A DNA stretch of 64,000 nt from Isoetes taiwanensis (GCA_021234155.1 JAJEKV010000536.1:91333-155332), one strand, 5' to 3'; positions 47,771-61,120 are shown, counted from the first letter of the stretch. The notes: generated by a model from the sequence alone, not told the origin. A program made the numbers and translations.

Positions 47771-48216
47771 AGCTTCTCATCTCCGGCAGAGCTTGGAAAT
47801 CTGAAGAACTTAACAAGGTTGTGGCTTCATGCTAACAAACTAGATGGAAAAATTCCTGCTTCCTTGGTCAATATCGACTCTATGCAAAATCTCCTTTGTC
47901 TCCAATAATGCATTTGTGGGTAATATTTTCGTTTCTAGAAGGCATGCCGATTGCTTGCTTTCGACTTTGGCTTCGGAGAAACAACTTCTCCGCCCAATTC
48001 AAATGTTTCCTTCCCTATAACGGATGATCGGATTTGGGTTTTAACCAACTTCTGGGGAGAGAATTCACGTGGGCATGGCAAGCGCCAATTTGAAGCAATT
48101 CTTTGTTGGCCACAATAGGCTCACGGGATCCATTCCAACAAACTTTTCGGCCTTCTGAGAACTTGGCGATTCGATGTTTCCCACAACTCTTTGGTGGTTC
48201 AACAATTTCTCTTTGA
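47771..48216 (+). pseudogene. Leucine-rich repeat receptor-like protein fragment
   Basis: The plus strand reads SSPAELGNLKNLTRLWLHAN followed by KLDGKIPASLVNIDSMQNL, two perfect plant extracellular LRR units (LxxLxxLxLxxNxLxGxIPxxL). After frameshifts and stops come NNFSAQF, then LKQFFVGHNRLTGSIPTNFS and a VSHNSL-like trace. Such repeats form the ectodomain of LRR receptor kinases. No kinase domain follows. It is on the opposite strand to the adjacent TRAF fragment. Confidence 0.8.
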
Positions 48217-49089
48217 TTTCTTGATTCCTATGCTCTCTACATGATAGTAGGACGAATACTAGGAAAAATATAAAAGGCTTCCATTTTTCTGATTCACGTA
48301 CTAATGCAAAACAAGAGCTAGAGCTGCAGCCAAGATGCTTACAGTAGCAAGCAGACGTAAACCACATCCAGATATGGCATGCATATCCCACTGCGATAAT
48401 CCCGTTGTTGTTGTTTGCAAGCCCCTGTTTCGTGCCCTAAAATGCTATGCACAACGCTTGCATGTTCAGCCCCTAAAATAAAAAGAGGGCTTTTGTTGTG
48501 AGCCCTTGGATGTTGGACCATTGAAAAAAAAAAAAGCTAAATCAACGACTAAGAAATGGTGCACTCTAGATGTATGCATTAGTACATCCATTCGAATACG
48601 CCATGAAATCTTAGGAAAACCTTTGTGAAAAGCGTACAAAAACACAAAGAAAACCCCCTGTTATTATGCTACATATTCAAAATTAGTTCTAGCAGTTAAT
48701 GGATCCTTTTATCAAGGATAGGCTAATCTTAGCTACATAATCTACAAATTGTCACAATATTAACTTTGTAGAGCGAAAACATAAACAAATGCGTCATTGA
48801 GGAGTTACTAAGGAACACATCGGGGACATTTTATACAGTTACATTAAAATGTTAAAGCACTTTCAGAATTTTTATTGGCAATGCTGCGTTATTAGGCCTA
48901 GGGTTTACTTACGTTATATTTCAAGAAGTATATTTTGGTTATGGCACTGATAAGAACAACATGAAAATTGGGTCCCATTTTTTGTCGGAAGATGAATTCT
49001 GTTTTGCCATGTGGCATATCCCTACAATCCAGAATGGAAAGTGGTAAGCCAACTCCGTGCAGAGCAAAAATTACAGGTCACAGCCAGTT
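48217..49089. other. Intergenic, no gene recognised
   Basis: AT-rich sequence with an A12 run near 48523. The minus frame 48065-48391 is open only because it mirrors decayed LRR sequence and T-rich DNA. Nothing else stands out. Confidence 0.35.
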
Positions 49090-49135
49090 AGAGCACTACC
49101 ACTGTGGGATTCGAACCCACAAATCCCAGAAAGTA
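49090..49135 (-). other. tRNA-like B-box sequence (SINE or degenerate tRNA trace)
   Basis: On the minus strand GTGGGTTCGAATCCCAC is a perfect T-arm (5-bp stem, TTCGAAT loop). A complete cloverleaf does not form: upstream sequence lacks a proper D arm, and the sequence after the T arm does not pair as an acceptor. It may be a tRNA-derived SINE fragment. CAGTTAGAGCAC on the plus strand beside it resembles part of a D arm in the opposite direction, so a rearranged tRNA is possible. Confidence 0.3.
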
Positions 49136-49676
49136 TCATGGTAAAAATCTGACCGCGGCAGATCTCCTCATCAAAACGAAGCTCCAAACTTCTTTCGCTT
49201 CCAGGCAAAAGATCTGCTAAGAAACAACGGGGTTAAGAACAAAATACTTGCTTATCTATAATAGAACAAGTATTGACAGCTTCTGTAGCTATTGCCGGAG
49301 CTTCTGTTGCAAGAAATGAAATAATTAAAAGACATGGATGGAATGTGGCAGCTACATGCCTAGAAAGAAAGCCAGAACTGAAGAAGCTCGAAAGAACCTA
49401 GAAAGGAGCGATTTCTGCCATAGCCGACTTCACATCTACATAGCTCAAGCCGAAGACGATTCCCCTGAAAGAAGGAGAAGCAGACGACGATTCCTCTGAA
49501 AGATCAACTCAAGAGCTAAAAAATGTGCAAAAAAATCACTATAGCTCGCTTTTTCTCAAGAGCGCCATAGCCACTGAGCGCTAGAAGATGCGCCATAGCC
49601 GCCAATCACAAGGTCTCAGCCAGGAAGGAAAAAAAAAAAAAGGGTTTGCCAAAAAAATGGTCCCAATTTTCATGTT

Positions 49677-49917
49677 GTGGTGGCATGGCCACCGACCCCA
49701 CATTTCGGAGTCGCAAGGACCCACCGCTCCACACCGAAATGTGGTCCCAAGTGGCCATGCCACCATACATAAAAGCAGCATAGCATTGTGCATTCATTTT
49801 GTTTGTGTTTGTAGGCTTTCACACCCGAATGTGGTCCCAAGTGGCCATGCCACCATACATGAAAGTAGCATAGCATTGTGCATTCATTTTGTTTGTGTTT
49901 GTAGGCTTTCACACAAA
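49677..49917. repeat. Two 91-bp tandem units preceded by an inverted copy
   Basis: AATGTGGTCCCAAGTGGCCA begins at about 49737 and again at about 49828. Each unit runs through CATAGCATTGTGCATTCATT and GTTTGTGTTTGTAGGCTTTC. Just upstream, 49677-49710 (GTGGTGGCATGGCCACC, then CCCCACATTTCGG) is the reverse complement of the start of unit one, making a hairpin with a loop of about 22 bp. The frames across this block are repeats, not genes. Confidence 0.85.
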
Positions 49918-50172
49918 AGCTGGCGCATAATGGTTGTCTAGAATTTGCTCTAACCAAAGTTCACTCTTTGACTCATTGGACATCATCATAAGCTCCTTTT
50001 GGTCTATTTGGTAATTGAAATTATCTCTTGTCGTTGTCTCATCTAGAAAATTTGGAATTAATTTCTTATATTATCCTTCGTTTCTTTTTTTCTAAGACTT
50101 CCCAAGAAGCTCTTACAATGAAGTTGAGGAGTTACCCCGAGCTCATTTGTAAAAATAAAAGATGTCACGAGT

Positions 50173-51821
<1,649 letters not shown>

Positions 51822-51976
51822 CTAAAGATTTATTGGCAAAATTTCTAGGGAAACACATGGAAGTTTTTATATTTACCTTTAACACGTTTGTCCTCATATT
51901 TTATAGCTGAGACAAATCTCACCCATTGGATGCACTCGTGTTACCCACTTTTAACCCATTGATGACAGATAAACAC

Positions 51977-52030
51977 CTAGGTTGTTACGTGGGATGACAA
52001 AAAGTAGGCTAGGTTGTTATGTGGGATGAC
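51977..52030. repeat. Short tandem duplication, period 32 bp
   Basis: CTAGGTTGTTACGTGGGATG at 51977 recurs at 52009 with one change (A to G strand-neutral transition, TACG to TATG). It lies about 165 bp upstream of the NAT9-like start codon. Three ATTTTACCTTCGATTC-like units follow at about 52138-52198. Confidence 0.8.
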
Positions 52031-52240
52031 GGAAAGAAGCTTTATCTGCTGTTTTGGCCTCGCGTCCAATTAGATTGTGACACATGTCCTGTTTTCTATA
52101 CCTGAAAGTCAAGTGGAAGAACAAAACCTGATCACAGCAATTTTACCTTCGATCGCCACCATTTTACCTTCAATTCTGCCTATTTTACCTTCGATTCTAG
52201 ATTCCATAACAGCAGGTAAAGCTACTTTCCGTTAGGTGAA

Positions 52241-52333
52241 AGGCCCCATGGGCTTTTTTCTGGGAGGTCAAGCAGGCCTCCACACTCCGCGCGTCGGCCC
52301 GCTTTTCCGCCCATAAAAAAGCCCCCCGGGCCT
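52241..52333. repeat. Imperfect inverted repeat, 24-bp arms
   Basis: AGGCCCCATGGGCTTTTTTC at 52241 pairs with the reverse complement ending at 52333 (ATAAAAAAGCCCCCCGGGCC type). A GC-rich 45-bp centre lies between. It may be a MITE remnant upstream of the NAT9-like gene. Confidence 0.65.
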
Positions 52334-53700
52334 TTCTCTTATACAAAAAGCAGGCTCCAGGATGTTCCCTTCCATACCAAGAAATTAAAATCTTATTATT
52401 CGGTTATGAAGGAAGACTAGGACCTCATGGCAGGATTTGGACATTGAAGCTGAATGTATGGATGTAGAAAGGAGCTAGACCTAGAGGGTTTGAAGAATTC
52501 ATGAATGCAACCAGTTGAGCTTGTCTGTGTCTCATGTGATTCTTATCCACAGCTTCTATGTGCAAGCAAAGGTTGCTCTTTTTTGTGCAATTATAAACTT
52601 ATGGAAGACAAAGGAAATCCATGGAAAAGGTTCAAACAAGTTAAAGCTCCTAAAATCTTAAGGCAGTGGGAAGGCATTGATGGAGTTAGATCTTGAAGTC
52701 TGTGTGTTGCAGTTTGGGATATTTCTTTTATCTCTAATTTGGAAATTGATTTCAAGAGATGAAGATATTTTCAAGCTTTAAAAGATCCTACTACCAGGAA
52801 GCAATGTGCTCTAGAGCAAGGGGTTTCTAATGCTTTGGATGTTGTAGCTGCATGTTTGAAGCTAAAGCGACTTCACGAACTTGCATTACAGGATTTTTAT
52901 TTTTTATTTATTATTTTTGTTTGCACTATTTTCTCTAAGGTTGAACAAGACTTTAGTTTGGGTATGGTTTCATTTAAATTTGAAGGATTATAACCGAGTG
53001 GAAGGCTGAAAATAGGTCTTTCATTGTAAGGTACGAATTATGGATCTTTGCAACAAAGCCAGTTTTTTCAGCATAAAACAGCTAGCACGGACCATTTGTT
53101 TACATAAAAGTTAAGGAGGAACGACATTTTAGCTTGCCAAATAGGTATTCTGGTGACAAAAATGCTCTATTTTTAGGTGACCACCTGCAGATTTATTACA
53201 CATTTAAACTTTGATTGAAAAAGGGCAAAATGTTGGCCTCTCAACTTTTATATGTTTTAAAAAACTTTCTTTGAGTGGACCAGTAACGCACCATCCATAT
53301 ATCCATTGTGGATGATCCCTGAAGTCTTACATAATTTAACATCGTCTGGATAATTTGAATGTCAAAATTAATATCTAGCTATAGTTACACATCTCAGAAG
53401 CTTCTCACCACGCAATGTCTGTAAGAGGTCTTCCAAGAGCAGATCAAATAAGCAAAAGATAGTAGAGCCAGAGTTATGTTCGTCTCCATAATCTTCAATG
53501 CTATTTTGGAGTAGATTTACCAGTCTGCATAAAGAAATTAAAGTTACCCTACCAGTAGCTGAAGATCAAAGAGCAAACCATTCTTATCACAAGTTCTAGG
53601 CATCGTATTCTTGATACTCTGCTGCAAACTTCAAACTGGCAGGCATGCAACTTGCTGCACACATTCTTGCAACAAAGGACATCATTTCTCTACAGGTTAT
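52334..53700. other. Intergenic, no gene recognised
   Basis: A 63-codon frame at 52505-52696 (LMEDKGNPWKRFKQVKAPKI) has protein-like composition, but I do not recognise it and see no splice partners. The rest is AT-rich. Confidence 0.35.
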
Positions 53701-53719
53701 ATGAAACATGCTCAGCTCG

Positions 53720-54601
53720 AATGCCACCCTCATGCAGTATCATTAGTAGTATTGGAGACCGGTGAGTCTGCTCAATATCTCATATGTTGTTCGGGTTGTA
53801 CATCGATTAGATTGAGGATTGGCTCATGCATCATGGAGGGGGAGAGGACTTGCCATATCACCTGGCAACTAGTATATGCGGATGATATGGACCTCCTAGC
53901 ATACACTTCAACGAGTATGCAGTTGACATCGTATGCCAAGCAACCGGAATGCGCATCAACTTGACCAAAACTAAGGTGCTCCTAGTCTCATCCTCGAGGC
54001 AACAGAGACAACCTCGTTTCACTTATGGAGACCAAGATGTGAAGTTGGTGCAAATACACAAGTACCTGGGAGTGGAGTACATTACAACCACATATTGGGA
54101 TATTGTATTAGGCAGCGGGCAAGGGCAGGTTGAAAGGCATTCTATGCGATGCAGAACAACTATCTATAGAGCAGAGCCTTACGACTAGTCACGCTAACCG
54201 CCCTTGTCCTGAATGTAGTGGGGTTGGTTCTTATAGAAGTATGGGGACTTGTCGTATCACTTACTACTTGGGGTGACTTGGAATGGGTACATAAAGCATT
54301 CTTAACCCGAGCACTTGAGGTCAAGTCCACAGTCACATATCAAACTCTTCTACAAGACATTGGGTTTTTACCTCTTCAAAGAGCTGCTCTGGAGTGCCAC
54401 ATCTTATACTGCCAGGAAGTAGTAAGCATGAAGGGTTCACGCCTTCCAAACCTTGCTACAAAATGGTCATGGATCCACATTGCCTTAAGACTAGTTGGAA
54501 GAAGAAACAGGCCACCTAGTTCTCTAGATAAAATGTACAAGGACAAAGGTGCGTACAAGTGCATGACAATGAAGATCACAACTACCTACCGTGGACGATA
54601 A
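53720..54601 (+). pseudogene. LINE (non-LTR retrotransposon) reverse transcriptase fragment
   Basis: The frame beginning at 53611 contains WQLVYADDMDLLAYTS with the polymerase motif YADD at 53875-53886. After a frameshift, the next frame reads TGMRINLTKTKVLLVSSS, then YGDQDVKLVQIHKYLGVEYI, the usual continuation in plant L1-type elements. After another break come VWGLVVSLTTWGDLEWVHKA, then FLTRALEVKSTVTYQTLLQD, then IGFLPLQRAALE, the conserved post-RT region. The endonuclease and most of the palm are absent and several frameshifts are present, so it is dead on arrival (5'-truncated) or decayed. Confidence 0.85.
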
Positions 54602-56695
54602 AACCCAATCCAATTCTGTATTCTAGCATGAAATTCCTAATTTGCTGCCAATTCTTCACTAAATCAGGAATGGTCTAAGTCCATTATTAGAGGGCTACAT
54701 TGGCCATAGGTGGATCTTGGGAAACACCGTTGTTGCCAACTGTTGCAAGCCTGAAGGGACTTCTCCTTTGATGTCAAACTGTGGAAACACCCAAAATTTT
54801 GGACCCATGGAAAAAGACATGTAAACACCCATGCAATTTACCCCTAGTACATACAAAAACACCCCCAAAAAACTTATGGAAATTGGTAAACAACCCTAAA
54901 GTGCATTCAAGCATAAAATAGGGGGACAAATTGTGAACTTCCCCCTTGGAATCTCAAATGTTTATGATTATGCAAATTGTATAGATGCATTGCTTTTAAA
55001 TAAGGTTTCTATAAGATAGTGTAGGTGTATTTTTTTGTGGTATAACGTATAGTATTTCTAGATTGCGGACTAGTTTTATACTATTTTACTATTTTGTTCC
55101 ATTATGATTTGGTCTATTGTACATATTTTTGCTCTGTATTTGTACTTGATCCCATTAAAAAAAAATATGCAGAAGTTGAGCATCGTATTTTAGGGTAGCG
55201 AAGGCACAAGAAATTTGTAGCTCTGTAATAGCAGCAAAAATTAAGAATTTAAAGCAGAAAATGCAAAAGAGGAAAAATTTTGAAACTCGCTCTTTAGAAA
55301 AAGAGGGAGGGAGGATCCTGGATCACACTCCTTCCCTTAAACACAACCACAAGTTGTTTTACCAAGACATCTATGTCTCCACGTGTCTAGGCAGTTGAGA
55401 ACCATTCATTGCTGCATCATTATTTGCCTAAACAACAAGTAAGCATAAACTAGTGGCTTAAGCAGTAACTTCTAATTTTTTTTTTTCAAACGGTATTTTC
55501 TGGCAACCCATATGTGTATAACCAGTCATTTGCGATTGAAGTAAAGATTTTCTTTATGTTATGTGGATTTTAAAAATTAAACATCTAAGAGACGATGACC
55601 ATTTTTTTTTTTTAACCATTGATGAATTGATCTTAGTTAATTTAACCTCAGATAAAATTACTCATAGATTATATGACATCCTCCTTATGAAGATACTATA
55701 TTATTACAATCGCCCAATTTCAAGAACAACCAGTTGATATAAAGGTGTAAATGCAATAATTTGTATGCCACAAGGTGGTTATGTTGATCCTTTACGAATA
55801 ACCTTTGTTTCCTAAGGGGTTGCCTAATTCTTATATAGGAGAGTGAATATGGCCAAAATAACAAAAATGACTAAATTGTCATTATATTGAATTGGCTATG
55901 AAACTAGACTTGGAAACATCAAGAACTGGTTATCTACAGAATTGAAGCAATGTGATCCAGTATCCTAATAAAATCATTGAGTTAGAAGTTTCTCTAAAAT
56001 ATTCTATAAAATATTCTCTAAAATATTTGGCATGATTATGCACGCAGTATAGCTACAATTAATCCAGTGGTGGCCAAAAGCCAATAGAACTTGAGACGTT
56101 GAAGAGTGTTGCCCTCGTTGTCCAAAAGGAAGTTAAATATAGTTGTAATGCTTTGATATTTGATGGTGTAACTATCTAAAGATGTGCATTTACAGTTGTT
56201 GAAGCTATACAATTTGCATAATATGGGTTTGAGATCATTATCAAATGATCGTTGGTTAATGCAACAATATGAGGAGACTAAACACAATGCTTCATGATAG
56301 AGCACATGAAATCACTTTTATGCATATCTAATTATGCCCAATACTATTTAGACATGTGAATATCACTTGTTTGAAGGAACTTTAGTTGTATTGCTCTAGA
56401 AATGTGTAAAGATACTTGACATAATGTGCATGAAAACTCTGAGCTATATCAAATCAATGATATCAGATGATAGCAAAACAATTACATAGAAACTCTTTAA
56501 CCTTTTGGAACCTAAAAATGAATTTAATAGACTCGAAACAAAGAGATCAAGGGGTGTAAAATCGCTAGTGGGGTACAACTTTTGGCGAAGCGTTTAAGCA
56601 CTTTAAGTCTTTGAAACTTCACAGACGTCGGCCACGCCCTTCTCCCTCCTTTTCCCACAGGCGCAAAACTTCGGATCGGTGTTTCACCGTTGGCG
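54602..56695. other. Intergenic, no gene recognised
   Basis: AT-rich sequence with several homopolymer runs. A block at about 54780-54960 has repeated AACACCC words. A minus frame at 56036-56305 has no recognisable motif. Confidence 0.4.
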
Positions 56696-58632
56696 ATGGA
56701 GGCATGGGCGGATGATTTTCACACCATCGAGGTCGATGTAATTGGGGTGAAGCCCAACGAGGAAGAAGCTTGGTTGGAAAATAATGTCCGCGGATCGAGA
56801 TTGGGATTGTTTGGACAAAGAAGTTGAACAAAGGGAAAGATAAAATGGCACTGCGTGCAAAGGAGCATCTTCAAGAGAAGTTGGAAACACTCTGCGCGAA
56901 AAATCTACAAGAATTGTCACAACAAAGAAGCAAAGAAAGCAACCGGCCCTTGCTTTTGCGTTTGAAAATAGCACTAGATCAATACTTGCACGAGGAACAC
57001 AAAGTAAACTGGTTTTGCATTCTTCATGCAATGTCAAAGATACCACAATAATAGACAAGTAAAAAGGAGGCAGATGTTGTAGCACATGTTAGGAAAAGCG
57101 AAATGAAGGCAAAGCCAAAGGTGGCAAATTTGGATCAAATGACGAGGTGCATGTGATGAAAACATAAAACCTTTAGGAGAATGCAAGACGGGGAGATTGG
57201 AAAATCAGTTTTACTTATCACAAAGAATCTGAAGGTAGGAAGTGAGCTGAAAGGCAATGAGAAGGCCTCCTGAATTCACGGAAAATGATGTTGGAAGAGG
57301 TTGACTTGCGGTTTTAAGACAAAGCCACAAATGATTTGGCTACAAAAAGCGGAGGAGTTCAAGCTTAATCCAACATGTGAGTTGGAGGCGTAAATTAAAG
57401 ATTTGGAGCGATTGTCCGGATGGAAACTTGGGGAACAAGGTACAAAAAGCAATGAACCCTACATCCGTTAATGAGCGGGTCAAGCGTAAACTCAAACTTG
57501 AGGAGGAGTTAAAAGTTCTCGAAGAAGAGCAGACTTTTGCATTTCTACATAAACAATTTGTGGAAGGCGAAAATGGATACTCACGCAACATTTAGCATCT
57601 CTACTATTATCACGAGATAAGTTGCTAGTGGAAGATTCATTTTATACATGTTAGGCATGTGGTGCGGAATTCACTAAAGCTTCAGGGGTTAAGTTTAGCA
57701 CCGGAATTGCCAACATGAGTATCATATAGCTTGTTGTTCATTGTTGAGAGGAGGACAATGTATTCATGGTTGCCCCTGAAAGGTGCCAGAGGGTGTATTT
57801 GTGAGCTAGGTTTTGGCCATGTTGCGCAGTGCTTCAAATAGTACACCAAAAAGGATGTGTTAATCCGAATCACGCAATTGAGTCTCACCGTTGAGGGTTC
57901 AAGAAGGACAATGGTGCCATTTGAAGATGCACAACACAAAAAAGTCCTATAGAGATCAGTCAATTGTGATCGATTTGATTGCAACAAAGAACCACCACCA
58001 CCGGTCAAGAAGGCATCAAGAAGCTATAGAAAACAGAACACAAAGACCGGTTGTGGAAAAACAACGGACCGATTGTACACCTTTGAAGCACCTAAGGAAG
58101 TTGAGGGAGTAATTCCATCGGATGAGGGCAACTTGGTCAATATTTGCGAAAGGAAAGGGCGGAAAAGAACAAAGAGGGTAAGCTGGAGGATAGCAAAGTA
58201 GTTGTTCGGGCTACAAGAAAGAGAACAAGAAGTAGCTATGCAAAAGATGCGAAGGAAGCGTCTCAATCATGACACCACACATATCGGTGTGTTACGAAGA
58301 AAATGCACGCAGGGCCCTCAAGTTTGGTGAGCGATCTTCAACAAGTGATTGCTGCCATTAATAACCCCGAAAGGGGGTATGGGCATTGTTGGGCAAGGCC
58401 ACAACACAGTGTTGATTAAAACATTGAATATTATTGATTTTCTTTTGTTGCATTCAGTAGGATTTAGGTTCATTCGTTGTTAGGTCGAGAGAATCCTGCT
58501 TTGTTGATACGAGAAGGGTTTCCACATTCAACCCATTTTTCATTTTCATCTTCATCTATTTATTCATGTAGTAATTCTGTTGTGTAGGTATTCGGGGATG
58601 TTCCAACGTACTAAATATTGATTTTGCCAGCC
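56696..58632 (+). pseudogene. Coding-like upstream pieces, possibly of the FCP1-like gene
   Basis: An ATG at 56696 opens 43 codons starting MEAWADDFHTIEVDVIGVKP and ending at TGA 56825-56827. It is followed by Lys/Glu-rich helical frames (MALRAKEHLQEKLETLCAKN from 56845; VKRKLKLEEELKVLEEEQTF near 57478-57540, probably coiled coil). Near 57635-57710 is FYTC, stop, ACGAEFTKASGVKFSTGIAN, which looks like half a zinc-binding motif. The pieces lie upstream of the FCP1-like segment on the same strand, so they may be one decayed gene or a gag-like remnant; I cannot decide. Confidence 0.35.
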
Positions 58633-59331
58633 AAAGATAAACTCATTGTCTTGGATTTAAATAGTGTGTTGGTAAAAACATTTGGTGCAAATGAACACAT
58701 ACGCTTGGCGGGATTGACAATGACATACACTAGCAGAAAGAAAGTGATATTCGGACCAGAGCGTTGTTCTTCTTGAAGACTTTGTTACGAATGTTGTGTT
58801 GGTATATGGTCATCAATGCAACTCTCAATGTGGAAGATGTCTTTGCCAAGTACTATGTCATTTGAGGGAATGATTTGAATTTGTATGGGGACAGGAAAAA
58901 TGTGTGCGCACCAGTTTTCACCACCTAACAAACACCGGTCCCTCGATCATGATGAAGCCACTTGGGAAAATATATATGAGTCATACCCAAGATTCTCGGG
59001 TAAGACTTTGCTTCTTGATGATTCATTGTACAAGTCTTACCTTAGCAAACCACAGGAAATTTCTGCGGGTACTGCATTCAAGATGGATGTCCATGATGAA
59101 GTGCTACCAGTACTCACCCCAAAGATAGAAGAAATCTGCAGGCCAAGGCCTGAGGAAGAAATGAAGTTACTGGTGAAGAATACACATAGATACAAGCCTT
59201 GGCCTAAGACAGATAGAAAGATTATGAAGCTATGCTTGGAAAGACTTTCTGGAAAACAGTTGCAGTTCTGCAGGTTTGTGAAGGAGGAATTGGAGAAGGT
59301 TTATGGTGATGACGCTTGTCATTCTCCATGA
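58633..59331 (+). pseudogene. FCP1/NLI-interacting-factor-like phosphatase, broken
   Basis: Phosphatases with the FCP1 homology domain remove phosphate from Ser residues, classically on the RNA polymerase II tail. Here 58633 onward reads KDKLIVLDLNSVLVKTFG, the domain's first strand, with DLNS where active enzymes have DxDxT. Next come frameshifted LEDFVTNVVLVYGHQ-like text, then GQEKCVRT, then an open frame to TGA 59331 containing RFSGKTLLLDDSLYKSYLSK, which matches the second signature (NTLLIDDSPYK). The last 60 residues (PWPKTDRKIMKLCLERLSGK) are a basic tail. Stops and frameshifts before 58885 make it a pseudogene, although the open final 148 codons from 58885 could still be translated. 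The lack of the nucleophilic Asp pair suggests a catalytically dead plant subfamily. Confidence 0.6.
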
Positions 59332-60043
59332 TTATTGGTCTGTTTGTCATTTATTTAGGCCAAGGAATCCTACACTTTTCATGTACCATCTTTATCTTAA
59401 TTTAAGAATGTTTTGCTATATTGTTTATGTAGTTCAATGCGAGACTTGTCTATAAGTTTTTGCTATATTGTTTATATATACTTCAATGCTGACTGAAAGG
59501 GATGCTTAAAACTTATCAAGTGCTTAAAAAAAAAAATTGCCTGCAAGTGCTATGGTTTGAGTCTTAATGGCAGATACTGCTTATTGTCTTGCAGTGACAG
59601 ATACTTTTATGTAGTTGCTTAATGTCATCATGTGCTTACTGTCATGCAGGTAAGGTGCAGTGCTTATTGTTAAGCCATATAACTGTTTAAAGGTAGCTGT
59701 TTATTGCATAAGTGCTCGTGTGTTCGGTGCTTACTCACCGCACTTCGGCGAAAGTGATTAAAATGCTTAGTGTTTGAAACTAATGAAAGAGCTAGACCTT
59801 TTTACATTCATTCCAGAATCTGACCGAATGGATTTTCTGCGTGAATTGAACTTCATAAATTTGATAGATAGACAAAAATAACATTTCATAGATGAAGAAG
59901 AAGAGATCTCAATGAAACAAGAAACAAAGTTACAACAAAGTTTGATGGTAAACAAGATTTTTTATAAAAAAAAGGCCATTAGGCCAATGTACAAAATTTT
60001 TACAAAATTTTTACAAAATTTTATTACGAGGCGGTGTATTCTT
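59332..60043. other. 3' flank of the FCP1-like remnant
   Basis: T-rich sequence with repeated TTGCTATATTGTTTAT (59412 and 59460) and many TGCTTA words between 59500 and 59740. No gene is visible. Confidence 0.4.
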
Positions 60044-60115
60044 CAAGGGGTTGTCTTCTTCATCAAGGGGGTGTCTTCTTCAAGGGGGTGTCTTCTTCAA
60101 GGGGTGTCTTCTTCA
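60044..60115. repeat. 18- to 21-bp minisatellite
   Basis: Four copies of CAAGGGGGTGTCTTCTTC, two of them with an added ATC, in tandem. The units vary in length by one to three bases, so no frame stays open through the array. Confidence 0.85.
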
Positions 60116-60241
60116 TCTTCATACACTCCTGCATTCATTCTCCATCTTGCAACAAATGAAACAAAGCGAAAAAATTAAACAAGCGAAGATTAAACAAAGC
60201 GAAAAAATGAAAGCAGAAAACAAATAAAAATTTGCATGTAC

Positions 60242-60560
60242 CTTTAAGGAAAGCCCCGAGCTCCTCCAAGTCGGCTTCCTCGTCTTCCTCTTCCTCTTCC
60301 TCTTCCTCTTCCTCTTCTTCCTCTTCCTCTTCCTCTTCCTCTTCCTCTTCCTCTTCTTCTTCTTCGCCTATCCATCCACGCATCACCCGGTGACATATTC
60401 CTGCGAATTCATTTCCGATTCCCTCATTTTCTCGATTCCTCATAGGAATGGAAGATGATGAATCTGGACCTCTCAAACCTGGGAGAGGCAAGGGAGTGAG
60501 AGGAGGCAGAGTGGGAGGCGACAAGCACTCCAAGAGGGCGGGGAAGAGTGGAGGGAACAC
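60242..60560 (-). CDS. Possible first exon encoding a poly-glutamate protein, function unknown
   Basis: From an ATG at 60560 the minus frame reads a Pro/Leu-rich start (MFPPLFPALLECLSPPTLPP), a middle with NEFAGICHRVMRGWIGE, about 30 Glu residues in a row, then DEEADLEELGAFLK. A GTACAT splice donor follows at 60241. The Glu run comes from the CTTCCT microsatellite at about 60266-60365. Open reading on both sides of the repeat and a donor directly after AFLK favour a real exon, but no second exon was found. It may also be a chance frame. Confidence 0.3.
60266..60365. repeat. CTTCCT/CTTCTT microsatellite
   Basis: About 100 bp of uninterrupted CTTCCT and CTTCTT hexamers. It is slippage-prone and encodes the poly-Glu tract on the minus strand. 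Confidence 0.9.
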
Positions 60561-61120
60561 CTCTTCGACGCTTAGTAAGCGCCCGGCTTGAGTGACCCCC
60601 CGGCTCCTAAGCTATGTGCTCGCTTCATCTTGGAGGATTGGGAGGATTGGGAGGATTGGTAGAGTGCGAGGAGGAATTCCCATGGGGATGAATCAGGAGA
60701 GCTTGTAGGCGGAGGCGTGAGCTTGTGGGAAACCTACCGCTTAAGTCCTGCTTAGAAGCGTCGATTAATGCGATAAACCTCACACGCCGGAACAATTAAT
60801 TCGTAACAGGCTACAATATTTGCATTATGACTACTCGAATTGACACATGTCACATCAAGGAATGCCTTGACAATATAATTTTTGCCAAGAATGTTGGGAT
60901 AGTGATGGTACCAAAATAAATAATTGAACCTTATTCCAATGTCACAAATCTACATTCTTATAAACAACAATTCAATCTTCAATTCGAAGTACGTGTCCAC
61001 ACCACCCTTGTGCATCCTCACTATTGTTAATATATATAAAAATATGTGCTTACATGCTTAGGTGCTGGAACAACAAATCACTTGAAAAGAATAACATCAA
61101 TTTCGTTAAGTGTCAAACAA
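60561..61120. other. Intergenic
   Basis: A GGAGGATTG word is repeated three times at about 60630-60657. Otherwise there is nothing that I can assign. Confidence 0.4.

Noticed and set aside
49090..49135. Functional tRNA gene on the minus strand
   Set aside because: Only the T-arm is correct. No acceptor pairing, D arm or anticodon arm could be fitted.
60044..60115. CRISPR-like array
   Set aside because: Four short units in direct contact without unique spacers, in a plant nuclear context. It is a minisatellite.
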